The position numbers and the translations under genes are program-made. Positions 33,398 through 44,700 of a stretch of DNA of 64,000 bases are shown one piece after another. This DNA is from Toxorhynchites rutilus septentrionalis (lineage: Eukaryota > Arthropoda > Insecta > Diptera > Culicidae), in contig NC_073745.1 in NCBI RefSeq assembly GCF_029784135.1, positions 313,050,560 to 313,114,559 on the forward strand, given 5' to 3'. How positions within the stretch are numbered: the first letter of the stretch is position 1; the number at the start of each line of letters is the position of its first letter. Below the pieces are notes generated by a model. The model did not search any database, was not told the origin of the DNA, and saw only the letters and a list, made by a program, of their open reading frames with translations.

Positions 33398-33600
33398 CAA
33401 AAAAATATAGCGCACGCGGTCCCGAAACCATGTAAACTATAAAAAGCTAATACAATCAATAATCACGAAAACGAAATCAATTTTTTTCGCAAGCGTAATA
33501 TTTTATTAAAGAAATTTGCTTCAATATAATATATTGATCATCTAAATCGGTTCAATAGTTAAAAAGTTATGAATTTAATAAAAATAATCATTTTTGGATA
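33398..33600 (+). repeat. Palindromic family, segment right of retroelement
   Basis: It resumes with AAAAATATAGCGCACGCGGTCCCGAAACC and AATCAATAATCACGAAAACG, matching 34600-34690 and, inverted, the sequence near 34140-34200. ORF2-like coding does not continue into it. Confidence 0.75.
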
Positions 33601-35318
33601 ATAGGGGAAAGCATGATTTTGGGCCACTCTAAAACGGAAATGGGCATTCTAATGAAAAAATTTAAAAAAACGGGTCTACCGTTTGGTGATAAGGAACAAA
33701 ACTGCCAATTATAACAAAAATCTGAGAACCACTGTATCGGTTTAACATGGAATGGTTGTATTACTTCATTATGGAGAGCTAAGCGGGTACATCTAAAAAT
33801 GTTTGATGGATCGGATTTATTCCCGGGTTTGTTCACTCAATAAAATTCTTCAAAAAATATTAAAAACTAAATATACAGCCATTCCATGCCAAACCGATAT
33901 AGTGGTTCTCAGATTTTCGTCAAAAGTGGTAATCTTATTCTTTATCGCAGAACATTAGACCCGTATTTTTTAATTTTATTGTTAGGGTGACCATTTCCGT
34001 TTTAGGGTGGTCCAAAAAAAACCCATTTTTTTCGCATTTTTGCCAAAAATGACTTTTTTGCAAAAAATCATAACTTTTGAACTACTAGACCGATTCAGAT
34101 GATCGTCATATCAAATCTAAGCCAATCAGTTTTTCATTGTTTTCATAGTCTCGAGACCAAAGGCGCTATAGTTATTTATATTTTTTCTGGAAAGCTGAGG
34201 ATTTTTCACATAACATATCTCGAAACCAGGGAGACATTTTTTTCGTTTTTGAGTTATGATTTTTCAAAGTTACCCGATGATCCAAAAAATCACTTCCCAT
34301 TTTTTTCCCAAAAAGGACTTTCTTCAAAAATTTATTACTTTTAAACTACTGAACCGATTCAGATGATCGATATATCAAATTAAAGCCTTTTAGCTAGCTT
34401 TTTTTTAAAAATAAAATAACATACTGGCCAAATAATTGGATTACAATTACATACATCCAGTCTAGTCGCATTGAAATGTTGAACGAAAAAAGAAAACATG
34501 TTAACTTAGAAAAATCATAACTTAAAAACGAAAAATAACACCTCTCTGGTATTTGGATATACTATGTGAAAAAACCTCGCTTCCAGGAAAAAATATAAAC
34601 AAATATGGCACCCTTGGTCCCGAAACGATGTAAGCTATAAAAAAACAAATATAATCAATAATTACGAAAACAAAATCCATTTTTATTGAAAGTGTAATAT
34701 TTTTTCAAACAAGACTCATTGGTTTTAATTTGATATGTCGATCATCATTCATTCAGATGATATGTCGATCAGCTGAATCAATCCAGCAGATCAAAAGTTA
34801 TGATTTTTTGTAGTGGAAAAATGGGGAAAAAAAGATTTTTCGGACCATCGGTTGACTTTGAAAAATCATAACTCAAAATCACAACAAAAAAACGCCGCTC
34901 TGGACATATATTATGTGAAAAAGCTTTCCAGAAAAAATATAAAAATATAGCGCCTTTGGTCCCGAGACTATGAAAACAATAAAAAACGAATACAATCAAT
35001 GATAACGAGAGCAGAATTCAAATTTTCTGCAGTTATAGTATTTTTTTCAGATACGACCAAGTTAATTATTAGCCAATCAATTTGTTAATTAAAGTCAATC
35101 AATTTGATATGTCGATCATCTGAATCGGTGTAGTAGTTCAAAAGTTATGAATTTTTGTAAAAAATGTCATTTTTGGAAAAAAGAGGAAAAAGTTGATTTT
35201 TCGGACAACCCTAATGAAAAAAATTAAAAAATACGGGTGTAATTTTTTGCGATGAGAAACAAAACTACCAATTTTCATGAAAATCTGAGAACCACTATAT
35301 CGGTTTAGTATGGAATAG

Positions 35319-35321
<3 letters not shown>
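33601..35321. repeat. Large imperfect palindrome of the same family
   Basis: Forward phrases ATTCCATGCCAAACCGATAT (33884), CATAACTTTTGAACTACTAG (34068), CCGATTCAGATGATCG (34090, 34354) and GAGTTATGATTTTTC (34250) reappear inverted: TCAAAAGTTATGATTTTTTG (34791), CGATCATCTGAATCGGTG (35112), and ACCACTATATCGGTTTAGTATGG (35291). An inverted opening phrase also lies at 33700. The segment thus contains several head-to-head copies. No coding function is seen. Confidence 0.8.

Positions 35322-35413
<92 letters not shown>
35322..35413. repeat. (TA)n microsatellite, about 90 bp
   Basis: A continuous TA dinucleotide run directly at the right edge of the palindromic repeat. Such runs are common (TA)-target or slippage sites and may be mis-sized in an assembly. 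Confidence 0.97.
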
Positions 35414-35417
<4 letters not shown>

Positions 35418-36417
35418 TTTTTTGTTGTTTGCTTGTCTCGTTTTTATTCCTGAACTATTTGGTCAGCCTAATTAAGATTGAAATGGGAGAAAAATCGTTC
35501 AACCGATGTTGAGGAATGTGGAAGAATCGATAAGCATGGTATAAACTCTCCCAGAAGTGGAAAAGCAAGTGTGCCGCCAGATCTTTTAATCGTTAATATT
35601 ATTTTTTCCAAAATCCTGTAGCACTACAATCAATTACAGAAAAATGTATATTCAGAATTTATCTGTATTCACAGTCCATGTTTTAGACTGAAAATAAAAG
35701 CATGACAGCAAAGAAAGAACTGAAGACTGTTTCAAATTTGTATATTATTTGGTTCGACTATATAAACCTTGTTATGTTGACTTTGAGAACAAAATTTCCC
35801 TCGTGGGTAAATTTACACTCTGAATCGGATTCCTTCATCAATAACTTTGCGGCTACGCCTACACACACATACTCATTAACGTAATGTTGTGCTTAAAACA
35901 TAATCTTGTTATAATCCCTTAAATTTGTCAAATATTCTGGTTTCATGAAAGTATCCAGCACTGTTTTGAAAGTTTTCAAACAATTTGAGTGGTGTGAATA
36001 TAATTCGGGATTTTCATTCTGGAAAAGTTTATTCTGTCGATTCACAACTGGCAATATGCATGATTAAAATTTAAGGTACAGATTTGTATCAGAAGAATCT
36101 TGGTAGGGATCCTAGTTTGTTTATTAAGGAAATTTTTTCTGATGAAACATAAACTGCAAAAAAAAATCAGGATAAACAATCAGGGCAAATTAAGTGTTTC
36201 TCAGGATATCAGGGAACGTGATAAAAAGTCTGGAAAATCCTGATAAATCAGGAAAGTTGGTATTTCTGGATTATCATATTATATATCGTTGCAATCACTA
36301 GACATTGCTGCTACAAGTAAAAAATGCCAGTCGATGTCATAGCGATTGTCTGAGCAGCACTTCTCTTACTTTGAAGACGTTAAAAATTGGATCGATTCAT
36401 TATTTGTTTTTAAAAAA
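35414..36417. other. Non-coding, interspersed repeat fragments
   Basis: 35510-35680 (AGCATGGTATAAACTCTC, AAAATCCTGTAGCACTAC, ATCAATTACAGA) resembles 45260-45420. 36160-36255 (AAGTCTGGAAAATCCTGA, CAGGAAAGTTGG) resembles 47010-47110. In the 45-47 kb copy a mariner lies between these two blocks. No gene is recognised. Confidence 0.55.
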
Positions 36418-37012
36418 CAGGAAGTGGGTTATATCTATGGTATAACCGCAAGGGTGACGTAGGACTATCGTTGATTTAGAGATCATTTGTATCAAGTTGA
36501 ATCTGAATTCATTCTGAATGAATGAATATTTGGAGAACTTCGAAAACGAGAGCGTTACGTTGGAGGCACAAGGTTTTATGCATCCAATATTGCATACGGA
36601 AATATCCTACTGATGGGGAAGAATAATCTTCAGAAGCTATCCTGTTGATTGCGATTGATTGAAAAATCACAAAACCTAATGTATTTGGTCACAGTGTTAC
36701 ATGGATAGAAAACATTAAAATAAACTCTTTCATATGAATGTAATTTTAAATTCCCAGAGGAACTGGCAGATTATTTTCAGTAACGATTAGATATTTCCAC
36801 ATTTTCCTCGATACTGGAAGCCCACCAGTGGTTAATGTTAACTCGATAACCATCTGTTAATAGCACTTGATTGAAACATATTTGGTCACAGTGTTACATG
36901 GATAGAAAACATTCAAATAAACTCTTTCACATGAGTGTATTTCTAAATTCCTAGAGGAACTGGCAGATTATTTTCCGGATCTTTCTCGATCCAAACGGAA
37001 AGAATTCCGTGC

Positions 37013-37072
<60 letters not shown>

Positions 37073-37536
37073 CGGCTGCTTCGAGATCTTCCCGGGGAAC
37101 CGTTTGTAGCATCACTCTCCTCCTGATGGATTCCCTTCTGGCCTAAGGTCCACAAACAGGCTCTTGGTGACACCGTTCATCCGCGCTTTCATGATAAATG
37201 AAGAGCTTCACCACAACAGCGACAACATGCTCCAATCGCTGTTCAATTAGAACTGAGTAGATTTCCGAGCGGCGCTCGCTTATATACCGATTGGTGATTT
37301 CAATAGCCTATTTTGAAAGCAAATTTAAGACTATTGAAACAAGTTTTTGGATCAGAAAGTAACAAGTATAGAACGCGTAGACATTTTATCTTTCGAATGA
37401 AGTGTTTATCATACCATTTCGTTCAGTTGTTTAGGAGCTATTAACACTCAAAATCTCGGTCTCCGGCGTAACGCTTTCGTTTTCGAAACTTTGATTTTAC
37501 ACCCCGGTATAGAAATGAAAGACGTAGTCCTACGTC
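36418..37536 (-). mobile_element. Helentron-like (HINE) element, copy D
   Basis: The minus-strand 5' end is the palindrome GACGTAGGACTACGTC (37521-37536). Its 3' end reads GTCCTACGTCACCCTTGCGG, a hairpin with stem GGTTATA/TATAACC (36427-36447), then CACTTCCTG and a T-run. The hairpin stem differs in sequence from copies A-C and E but stays fully paired. A (GT)25 run sits in the middle, as central microsatellites do in DINE-1-type elements. Assignment rests on ends and structure, since the interior is diverged. Confidence 0.6.
37021..37070. repeat. (GT)25 microsatellite
   Basis: A perfect dinucleotide run inside the element above, bordered left by GTGTATAT and right by AGCGGCTGCT. Confidence 0.98.
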
Positions 37537-39870
37537 AATAGATAGATTCTATCATCGCTATATCTGTGTTGTGTTGTGTGAAAAACGTTGAATGGCGCAT
37601 ACTTTTAATAGATAAAAAGCTAGTATATAAATAACATCCCAGTTCTTGTACACCCAAAGTTTTTAGCACATTTTTAGCACATGTTATGGCGTTCCGATTT
37701 ATTACATTAAATGAGCTGAAAAATAACAGAAAATGTTCTACTCCCCAATATATGTATATCATTTGTGTAATATATATGCTAGAGCCAATATGAGCGAGCG
37801 AAACAGGATACACATTTAAATGAATGCATATGAAAGGTTTTCGTATAGTTTGCCAAATACACGGACCAGACATAGAAAGATATATCCTCGTTCATGTTCT
37901 TCTTTATCCTCTTAGAGAAAACTTTCCAATTTCATTTTATGATGAGGTGTAATATTACCACGCTTCTATATAACAGCGCTGGCAGCTATATGGATAGCGT
38001 GGCCGTGTGAAATAGCTTTGCATTCCAGCCGGCCTTGGTTCGATCCCCATTGACGTCTTGTGGACTTTTTTTTGGCACAATCCCAAATGAAATGAGAAAA
38101 GAAAACAGAAAGAGATGTCTGCTCGCAAACATACAAATCATTTTAAGCTTTTAAAACAGCTCATTATTTGCGCATTTGACTCACCAGCACACGAAATGGC
38201 ATCATTTCTGCCAAAGATGAAATGTTTTCTACCAACGCTAGTTTAGGTGTAGGGAATGAATGTGAATCCTTTTTTAAACAAAATTTTGTAAGAAAAGTAA
38301 TAATTCAAACAATTGCGCGGAATATCTCACATAGCACCACCAGGTGCTACAAGCTTTATTTATCTTTCAACCACGTGAATTCTCTCGCATAAAAAATATT
38401 CCAACCAAGCAGAACGAGAACGAGGAACAAAATCCTATTTACTCGATCCATCCACTTTCGACATGAGTAGCGCAAACATTCAACGCTGTTCAATTTAGCT
38501 TTTTACCACCATTTTTACAAGTCATCCCTCAAAATGAAGTACCTGCTGCTGCCGCTTCTGCCTCCGCCACAATTACCTTCCGTTTCCATGGTATCCGGCG
38601 AGTCCATTCGGACCATTCGGTGGCAAACGGCAACAGCATCAACACCAGCGCATATCGCCTATAAATCTGCCTGTAATAATCGCCGTCAAGGTCTACCAGA
38701 ATCACGGCGCACACCATTTCCAATAAAGTTCAGTGCGAAAATTAACTCATAAACTTGATTTATGAAAAGAAAAAAAGCAGCAGCAGCTCAGTTGCAAAGC
38801 GTGTTAGCGGAGAAGTGTGTAATTTTCGTGTTCGAGCTTTGAGTGTTGTTTTTTTTCTTCTCTGTACTGTTGCTACTACTTTTCTGGTCCGAGAAGTTGG
38901 CCTCGACGGAACAGAACTCTCCCTGCCTGCCCGAATCCGCACATCTAACGCTGATAGATGATGGTATAATGGCTTAGCGGCGCGGCTCGGCGCGGTGGCA
39001 CAACCTGCAGAACAACGAAAGGAACTACGGACCGAACCGAACGAAACAAGCAACTATGAGATAATTAAAATTAATAGTCAGAGTGGTGCACTTGGCCGCC
39101 AACATGTGCAAAGTACAACATACACACATACACACACGGCCCGAATGCAACCTGTTTCGAGTGGATAAATATACCAAACTGCGCTCTTTGGGAGATTGTT
39201 TTTATTCTGGCCCCGTCTGGCGGTCATTTATTACAGCGACTCCTAGACAAGATCAGTTCCTTCGTGGTGGCGGCGGCACAACTCAATGAAATGGTCACGA
39301 ACAATTGATTTGCAGGCGATGAATTCGCCACATTTTAATGCTTTATTAGCTGTTTCCGAAAATGCGAGTGACTCGAAGTGTTCCTAAAAAAAAACAACCT
39401 CGCCACTAATTGAGACGTTGATCCTTGATGTAAAATCTTACCCGTTGATCGACCACATTATGGACAATGGATACTTGATGTTAATTTAAATGACAGAAAG
39501 TGTCATGATAATTATATATCAGCCTATGAGAAATACCTGAAAACAGGTGAGTTGGGAGTTTCAAAGTCATCATCAGATTGAGTGATACCGAATCTCCTAG
39601 TGATATAATTATTGTGATTAAATTAAGTGCAATAATTGCACGTAACTTATTGAAATTTGTGTCGTGCTTCATCAATCAATTACCGGACAGCGAACTAAAC
39701 TACATGACTGCGAGCCACATTAAAATGTTATGAAAGTTTCAAGCTATTCAGAAACACCAGGGGTAGGAATATCAGAATTTTTTACTAACGATGAATTTTC
39801 TGAGGAATGTTGAGTGACTAGCTTCCCTTCAAACTTGGTCACATGTTTGTTAAATGTTATATGTTATATG
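37537..39870. other. Non-coding stretch, no gene recognised
   Basis: 38.5-39.3 kb has a more balanced composition and several small frames on both strands (for example 38534-38752 and 38755-38961), but none has a domain and each is overlapped by one on the other strand. This could be regulatory or untranslated host sequence. A possible tRNA-SINE fragment at 37.97-38.06 kb is listed separately. Confidence 0.45.
37975..38060 (+). repeat. Possible tRNA-derived SINE fragment
   Basis: A pol III B-box-like GGTTCGATCCC (38037-38047) follows a possible A-box region (ATAGCGTGGCCGTGTG) at about 38 nt. The cloverleaf is not convincing, and no tail or target duplication was found. Confidence 0.35.
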
Positions 39871-39874
39871 TTAT

Positions 39875-40049
39875 ATACAGCCATTCCATGCCAAACCGAT
39901 ATAGTGACTCTCAGATTTTCGTGAAGTTTTGTTCCTTATCGCAAAACTTTTAATTTTTTTTTTTCATTCCCATTTTTAGGTGATCGGAATAAATGACTTT
40001 TTTCCAAAAAATCATAACTTTTGAACTACTAAACCCATTCAGATGACCG
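39875..40049 (+). repeat. Palindromic family, left of RTE insertion
   Basis: ATTCCATGCCAAACCGATATAG starts near 39881. It continues through CTCAGATTTTCGTG, CATAACTTTTGAACTACTAA and CATTCAGATGACCG to the insertion site at 40050. The same unit continues after the retroelement at 42935. Confidence 0.85.
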
Positions 40050-40056
40050 ACATATT

Positions 40057-42927
40057 GGTAAATGACTGGATAATGCGTACCATCGGTACTCCGCGTACCT
40101 GCATGTATAAAATAAACCCCAATAGTGATCCTCAGCCTCTTATCCAGTAACTCCTATCCCTACCTCCCCGTGATGCTGCCTGGGGTACGAGTGACCACAG
40201 TGAAGATCGGGAAACCAACCCCGGTGGGATCTTGGTCGTATGCTGACAGGGAAGAGGGAGGGCTCCCCTCTCTTCAGAGGGAGCAGCTTACTAGAGCGTC
40301 TGCCCCCAAGTTAGGGGCAGCTCAAACAGCGTCTGTCTCAAAGCGAGCGGCTGAATATGAAAGGCGGCTCCCGCCCGCTACACTTAAGGCGACAGCCCCA
40401 TCAGCTAGATAGGGACCCTAGGCTAACAACCTACTGTTCCCGAAAATTTATACCGTTACAGAAAACGAAAGAAAAAATCGATCTGGATTATTGGCAACGA
40501 CCTTTAGCATGAAAACACGGACACGAATCGGAATATGGAACATACTGATCCTTGCCAAGCAGGGCAAACTGGCTCAACTTGCAAGGGAAGCTAGCCGCTT
40601 GAAGCTTGAAATCCTGGGGCTAAGCGAAGTCCGCTGGCCAAACACTGGTGAACACAAGATATCATCCGGGCGAGTCCCGCTTCACTCTGGCATACGTGGT
40701 GAAAATGCTCCCCGGGAACGAGGAGTTGGATTTCTACTGAGCCCAGGGGCCCATGCGGCCCTGATGAGGTGGGAACCGATTAACGAAAGAATAATCGTTG
40801 CCAGATTCAGAACACGGGCAATCCAGTGCTATGCGCAAACAGATGCTGCCGACCTGCAGGAGAAAGATAGTTTCTACAGTTAGCTGAACAGTGTGGTTGA
40901 AAAAGTCCCGAAGGGGGCATCCAAATCTGCTTAGGTGACTTCAATGCGAAGATTGGCTCAAACAATACGGACCTTGAACGCGACATGGGACGCCATGGTT
41001 TAAGAGAGATGAGCGAAACCGGGAAGCTGTTTACAGAATTCTGTGGTAATAACAACATGGTGATTGGTGGATCGCTTTTCCCCCACCGACTAGCACATAA
41101 GGTCACGTGGGTTTCCCGCGACGGCCGAACAGAAAACCAAATCGACCACATCTGCATCCCCCGAAAATGGAGAAGAAGTCTTCTTGATGTACGCAACAAG
41201 CGCAGCGCCGATATTGCATCCGACCATCACCTTGTCATCGCTGAGATACGCCTGCGCGTCACTCGCGTTCAACGGCGGGAGGAGAAAGTTGGATGTCGTT
41301 ACGACGTCTGCCGGTTGGAGAACCCTGATGTGAAAAGGGCATTTGTTGAACAACTTGTATCACGAGCCTCGGAGTTGCCAGTTTGTGGATCTGTTGAAGA
41401 GCTATGGAGTAGCATCAAGAACGCCTTTATCACAACCAGTGAAGAAACCCTCGGCGAAGTACGCAGCACGCGGAGGGAGTGGATTTCAGATGAAATCTGG
41501 AGGATGATTGACGAGCGGAGAGAAGCGAAAGCTGGCATTGAGCAAGCGCGAACCAGAGCGGCTAAGACAGACGCTCGTCAACGATACACCGAGCTGGAGA
41601 AGGCTGTTAAGAGGGCTTGAAGACGGGACAAGAGAGCCTGGACCAACTCCCTAGCTGAAAAGGGGGAACCCGCCGCCGCCAATGGTGATATCCGCCTGTT
41701 GTACGACATTTCTCGCCGCCTTAGTGGTGTTAGGATGAATACGAAGATGCCACTAAAAGACAGAACTGGTCAGTTACTGACAGACCGTACAGACCAGCTT
41801 AAACGATGGACTGAACGCTTTGAGCAACTTTCTCGAGTCTCAACCGACTCAACCACGAAAACATCTGGGGCGCACTCAGGCGTAGAGGAGTCCCAGAGAA
41901 GCTAGTCCTAATACGAGGCGTTTTCGCGCAAGGTATTGCACAATGGCGTCTTGTCCGACCCAATACGGGTTACTGCCGGTGTGAGACAGGGCTGCATGTT
42001 ATCACCGCTACTGTTTCTTATCGTCATGGATGAGTTACTAGTTGGAGCTATTGACAGGAGACCAAACAGAGGATTGCCTTGGAATCCTTTAAGAATGGAG
42101 CACATAAACGACCTGGATTTAGCCGACGACATTGTTTTGCTCTTCCAACGTCGAAGTGATATGCAGAGTAAGCTAGACGGCCTCTCCGAGAGCTCCCAAG
42201 CAGCGGGTCTCGCAGTAAATGTCGCCAAAACTAAATCCATGGTAGTGAACAGTGACAATACCTCTAGCTTCACAGTAGCGGGACAAAGAATTGAACAGGT
42301 GGAAACGTTCGTATATCTTGGGAGCCAAACAACGCCGGATGGTGGTACCAAGACCGATATAGCCACACGGATCAAAAAGGCCAGGGCTGCTTTTGCAGGT
42401 CTACGAAATATCTGGCGCCCAAACCAGATCACTCTACATACAAAAACTTGAATCTTTAATTCAAACGCTTAATCCGTACTGCTGTACGCCTGCGAAACGT
42501 GGTGCGTCTCGGCAGCGACAACGCAAAAACTGCATGTTTTAGTTAATCGTTGCCCGTGATATATAATTCGAGCATGGTGGCCTCACAACTGGATATCCAA
42601 TGTGGAACTCCATCGTCGATGTCATCAGCGCCCGATAGCTACAGAAATTCGCGAACGTAAGTGGAAGTGGATCGGACACACCTTAAGGAAAGGAGCAAAC
42701 GAGTTCTGCAGAGAGGCCCTCGACTGGAATCCACAAGGACAGCGCAGAAGAGGCAGACCCAGAGGCTCGTGGCGGTGTAGACTTACCAATGACATCCAAA
42801 CTGTTGATGCCAATCTTACTTGGCGGCAAGTGAGAGCCATGGCAGATGACCGTCGACAGTGGAGACTTCTGACATCGTCCCTTTGTTTTACCCAACAGGC
42901 AGATACGGATCAATAAGTAAGTAAGTA
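40057..42927 (+). mobile_element. RTE-clade non-LTR retrotransposon, internally deleted
   Basis: It is bounded by a 7-bp target duplication ACATATT (40050-40056 and 42928-42934) and ends in a (TAAG)n tail (42913-42927). The flanks rejoin into a continuous copy of the palindromic repeat. A short 3' UTR with a microsatellite-like tail is typical of RTE elements. At about 2.87 kb it is shorter than usual for the clade because the front half of the RT is missing. Confidence 0.88.
40509..42916 (+). pseudogene. RTE-like endonuclease/reverse transcriptase ORF
   Basis: It starts MKTRTRIGIWN at 40509. Endonuclease blocks are LEILGLSEVRW, GVGFLLSPGAH, ICLGDFNAKIG, ENQIDHICIPRKWR and ASDHHLVIAEIRL. A TAG at 40881-40883 replaces a codon after KDSFYS, and the frame shifts before GDFNAKIG. 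Near 41870 the sequence jumps from the linker straight to RRRGVPEKLV, then YEAF and HNGVLSDPIRVTAGVRQGC. The RT fingers and the first catalytic motif are therefore deleted. The later motif is LADDIVLLFQ in place of the usual Y/FADD. The C-terminus (RKWKWIGHTLRKG, GQRRRGRPRGSW) is typical of this family. Confidence 0.85.
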
Positions 42928-42934
42928 ACATATT

Positions 42935-43436
42935 AAATTGAAGCCAATTAGCTTTTCTTCTTTGGAAAAATATTACACTTCAAAAAATGGATTTTGTTTT
43001 CGCAATTATTGACTGTATTTGTTTTTTTATAATATTGCTGTAGGAAGTATGAAGTGCAATATGTATATTGTAAATATTTGCAAAATCTTTCAGGACTATT
43101 TTGCACACTCCACGTCATCGAAAATTCAAGGATGATGTACAAGAACGGTTTTTTGATTTATTTTTTTTAAATTACACAAATTACATATAAACTTATCAAA
43201 ATATGTAAAAATATGTTGGATGTGAATGAAAATCTCTCTAGAAACGTTGAACACTGTCGGAACATTTGAAATATTTGTTTATTATTTGACTTTCAGGCAA
43301 TATCTTTGCTATATGTAAAAATGGAAATGTGGTAAAGACGGACACCTTAAGTATTTTTTTTTCATGAATTTCACAAAAAAATATAGCTATCTCACCACAA
43401 ACTGATATTCTAGGTCGTTTTTTTTATTTTAGAACT
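42935..43436 (+). repeat. Palindromic family remainder and AT-rich DNA
   Basis: AAATTGAAGCCAATTAGC to TGTATTTGTTTTTTTATA (to about 43030) completes the unit interrupted by the RTE element. The next about 400 bp are AT-rich with nothing recognised. Confidence 0.65.
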
Positions 43437-44214
43437 AGCGGACCCGGCAAACTTCGTCTCGCCCAAAACTTATTTTATGTTATCAATACCTTCGTTTGAA
43501 GGTTCAGGTTTTCTTACTAAGCGCACGTTCATGGGTCCAATCGCAGAACTGTTCGTTGATTGATCTTCTAATCGACCCTTTAAAATTACCTTTCACTATA
43601 AAACTTCTAGTACTTCTACCAAAACTCGTCATTAGAATATCAGATTATTTTCAGACAGAATAATCGTTCAAGATTTTTCAACCACTTGCAAATAACATCT
43701 TTCTCCGTTGCATGGAATAAATGTTTGATACAGAAAATATGATAAAATAAAGACAGCCCTGAATCAGACAATTTCTGCCATACAAATGAAACACAAATTT
43801 CAGCATAACTCGAAAATTAATGAAGCAAATGTACGTTTCTAGGGTGAATAGACACCTCCTCCCTCCTCTCTAAGGAGTGAAGAGGGGAAGGGTCTGTCTT
43901 TATTCTATCATATTTTCTGTATAAACATTTATTCCATGTGACGGAGAAACACGTTATTTGCAAGTGGTTGAAAAATCTTGAACGAGAATTGTGTCAGAAA
44001 AAAATCTCATATTATAATGATGAGTTTTGGTAGAAGTACTAGGATTTTTTTAGTAAAAGGTAAATTCAACGGGGTCGATTAGAAGATCAATAAATGAACA
44101 GTTCTGCGATTGGACTCATGAACTTGCACTTAGTAAGAAAACGTGAATGTTTGATGGTATTGATAACAAAAAACAAATTTTGGGCGGGACGAAGTTTGCC
44201 GGGGCAGCTAGTGT
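43437..44214. mobile_element. Palindromic Helitron-like unit with two 3' ends
   Basis: The left edge reads CTAGCGGACCCGGCAAACTTCGT. The right edge is its inverse, ACGAAGTTTGCCGGGGCAGCTAG. Both outward ends finish in CTAG followed by T on the outgoing strand, as Helitron 3' termini do (CTRR, then T). The arms (43437-43770 and 43885-44214) are inverted copies, sharing for example TGGGTCCAATCGCAGAACTG versus CAGTTCTGCGATTGGACTCA and CTTGCAAATAACATCTTTCT versus the inverse near 43950. The centre holds part of a tandem unit (CATACAAATGAAACACAAAT). No Helitron 5' end or protein is present. Confidence 0.6.
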
Positions 44215-44700
44215 GTAATATTTTTATGGGACACCCTCTCCATTCTAGAAGAGGGAGGGGTGTCATACTATCATAGAAACCATTTCTCGTACCCTAAAAC
44301 CATCACATCCCAAATTTGGCTCCATCTGCTTGATTACTTCTCGAGATTCTCGAGAAGTTTGTGTTTCATTTGTATGGCAGCATCCCCCCACCCCCTTTAA
44401 AAAGAGGTGAGGAGTATCGACCCACCATACAACCGTTTATCGATCCCTTAAACCTTATATACCAAGTTTGATTCCATTTGCTTTATTAGTTTTCGAGTTA
44501 TTCACTCCCCTCCCCTTTAGAAAGGAAGAAGGATTGTCAAACCAGCACAGAAACAATTATTGTCCCCCTAAAACATCCACATGCCAAATTTGGTTTCATT
44601 TGTTTGATTAGTTCTTGAGTTATGCAGAAGTTTGTGTTTCATTTGTATGGCAGGACCCCCTTAGAAAAGAGGGAGGAGTATTCGTCTTTATGAAACTGAA
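44215..44700 (+). repeat. Tandem array of ~160-bp units
   Basis: Units share CCAAATTTGG(C/T)TCCAT, TTGATTA(G/C)TTCT(C/T)GAG and TTTGTGTTTCATTTGTATGG, followed by a C-rich then GAGGG-rich segment. About three diverged units are visible. A solitary unit in reverse orientation lies at 48062-48160, and part of another sits at the centre of the neighbouring Helitron-like palindrome. The shared unit suggests that the array belongs to the same element family. Confidence 0.75.

Noticed and set aside
36943..37173. ORF with a long Thr-His repeat
   Set aside because: It is a translation of the (GT)25 microsatellite.
44215..44700. CRISPR-like array of repeats
   Set aside because: Units are about 160 bp, diverged and contiguous, in a eukaryotic transposon-rich context. 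It is a satellite-like tandem array.
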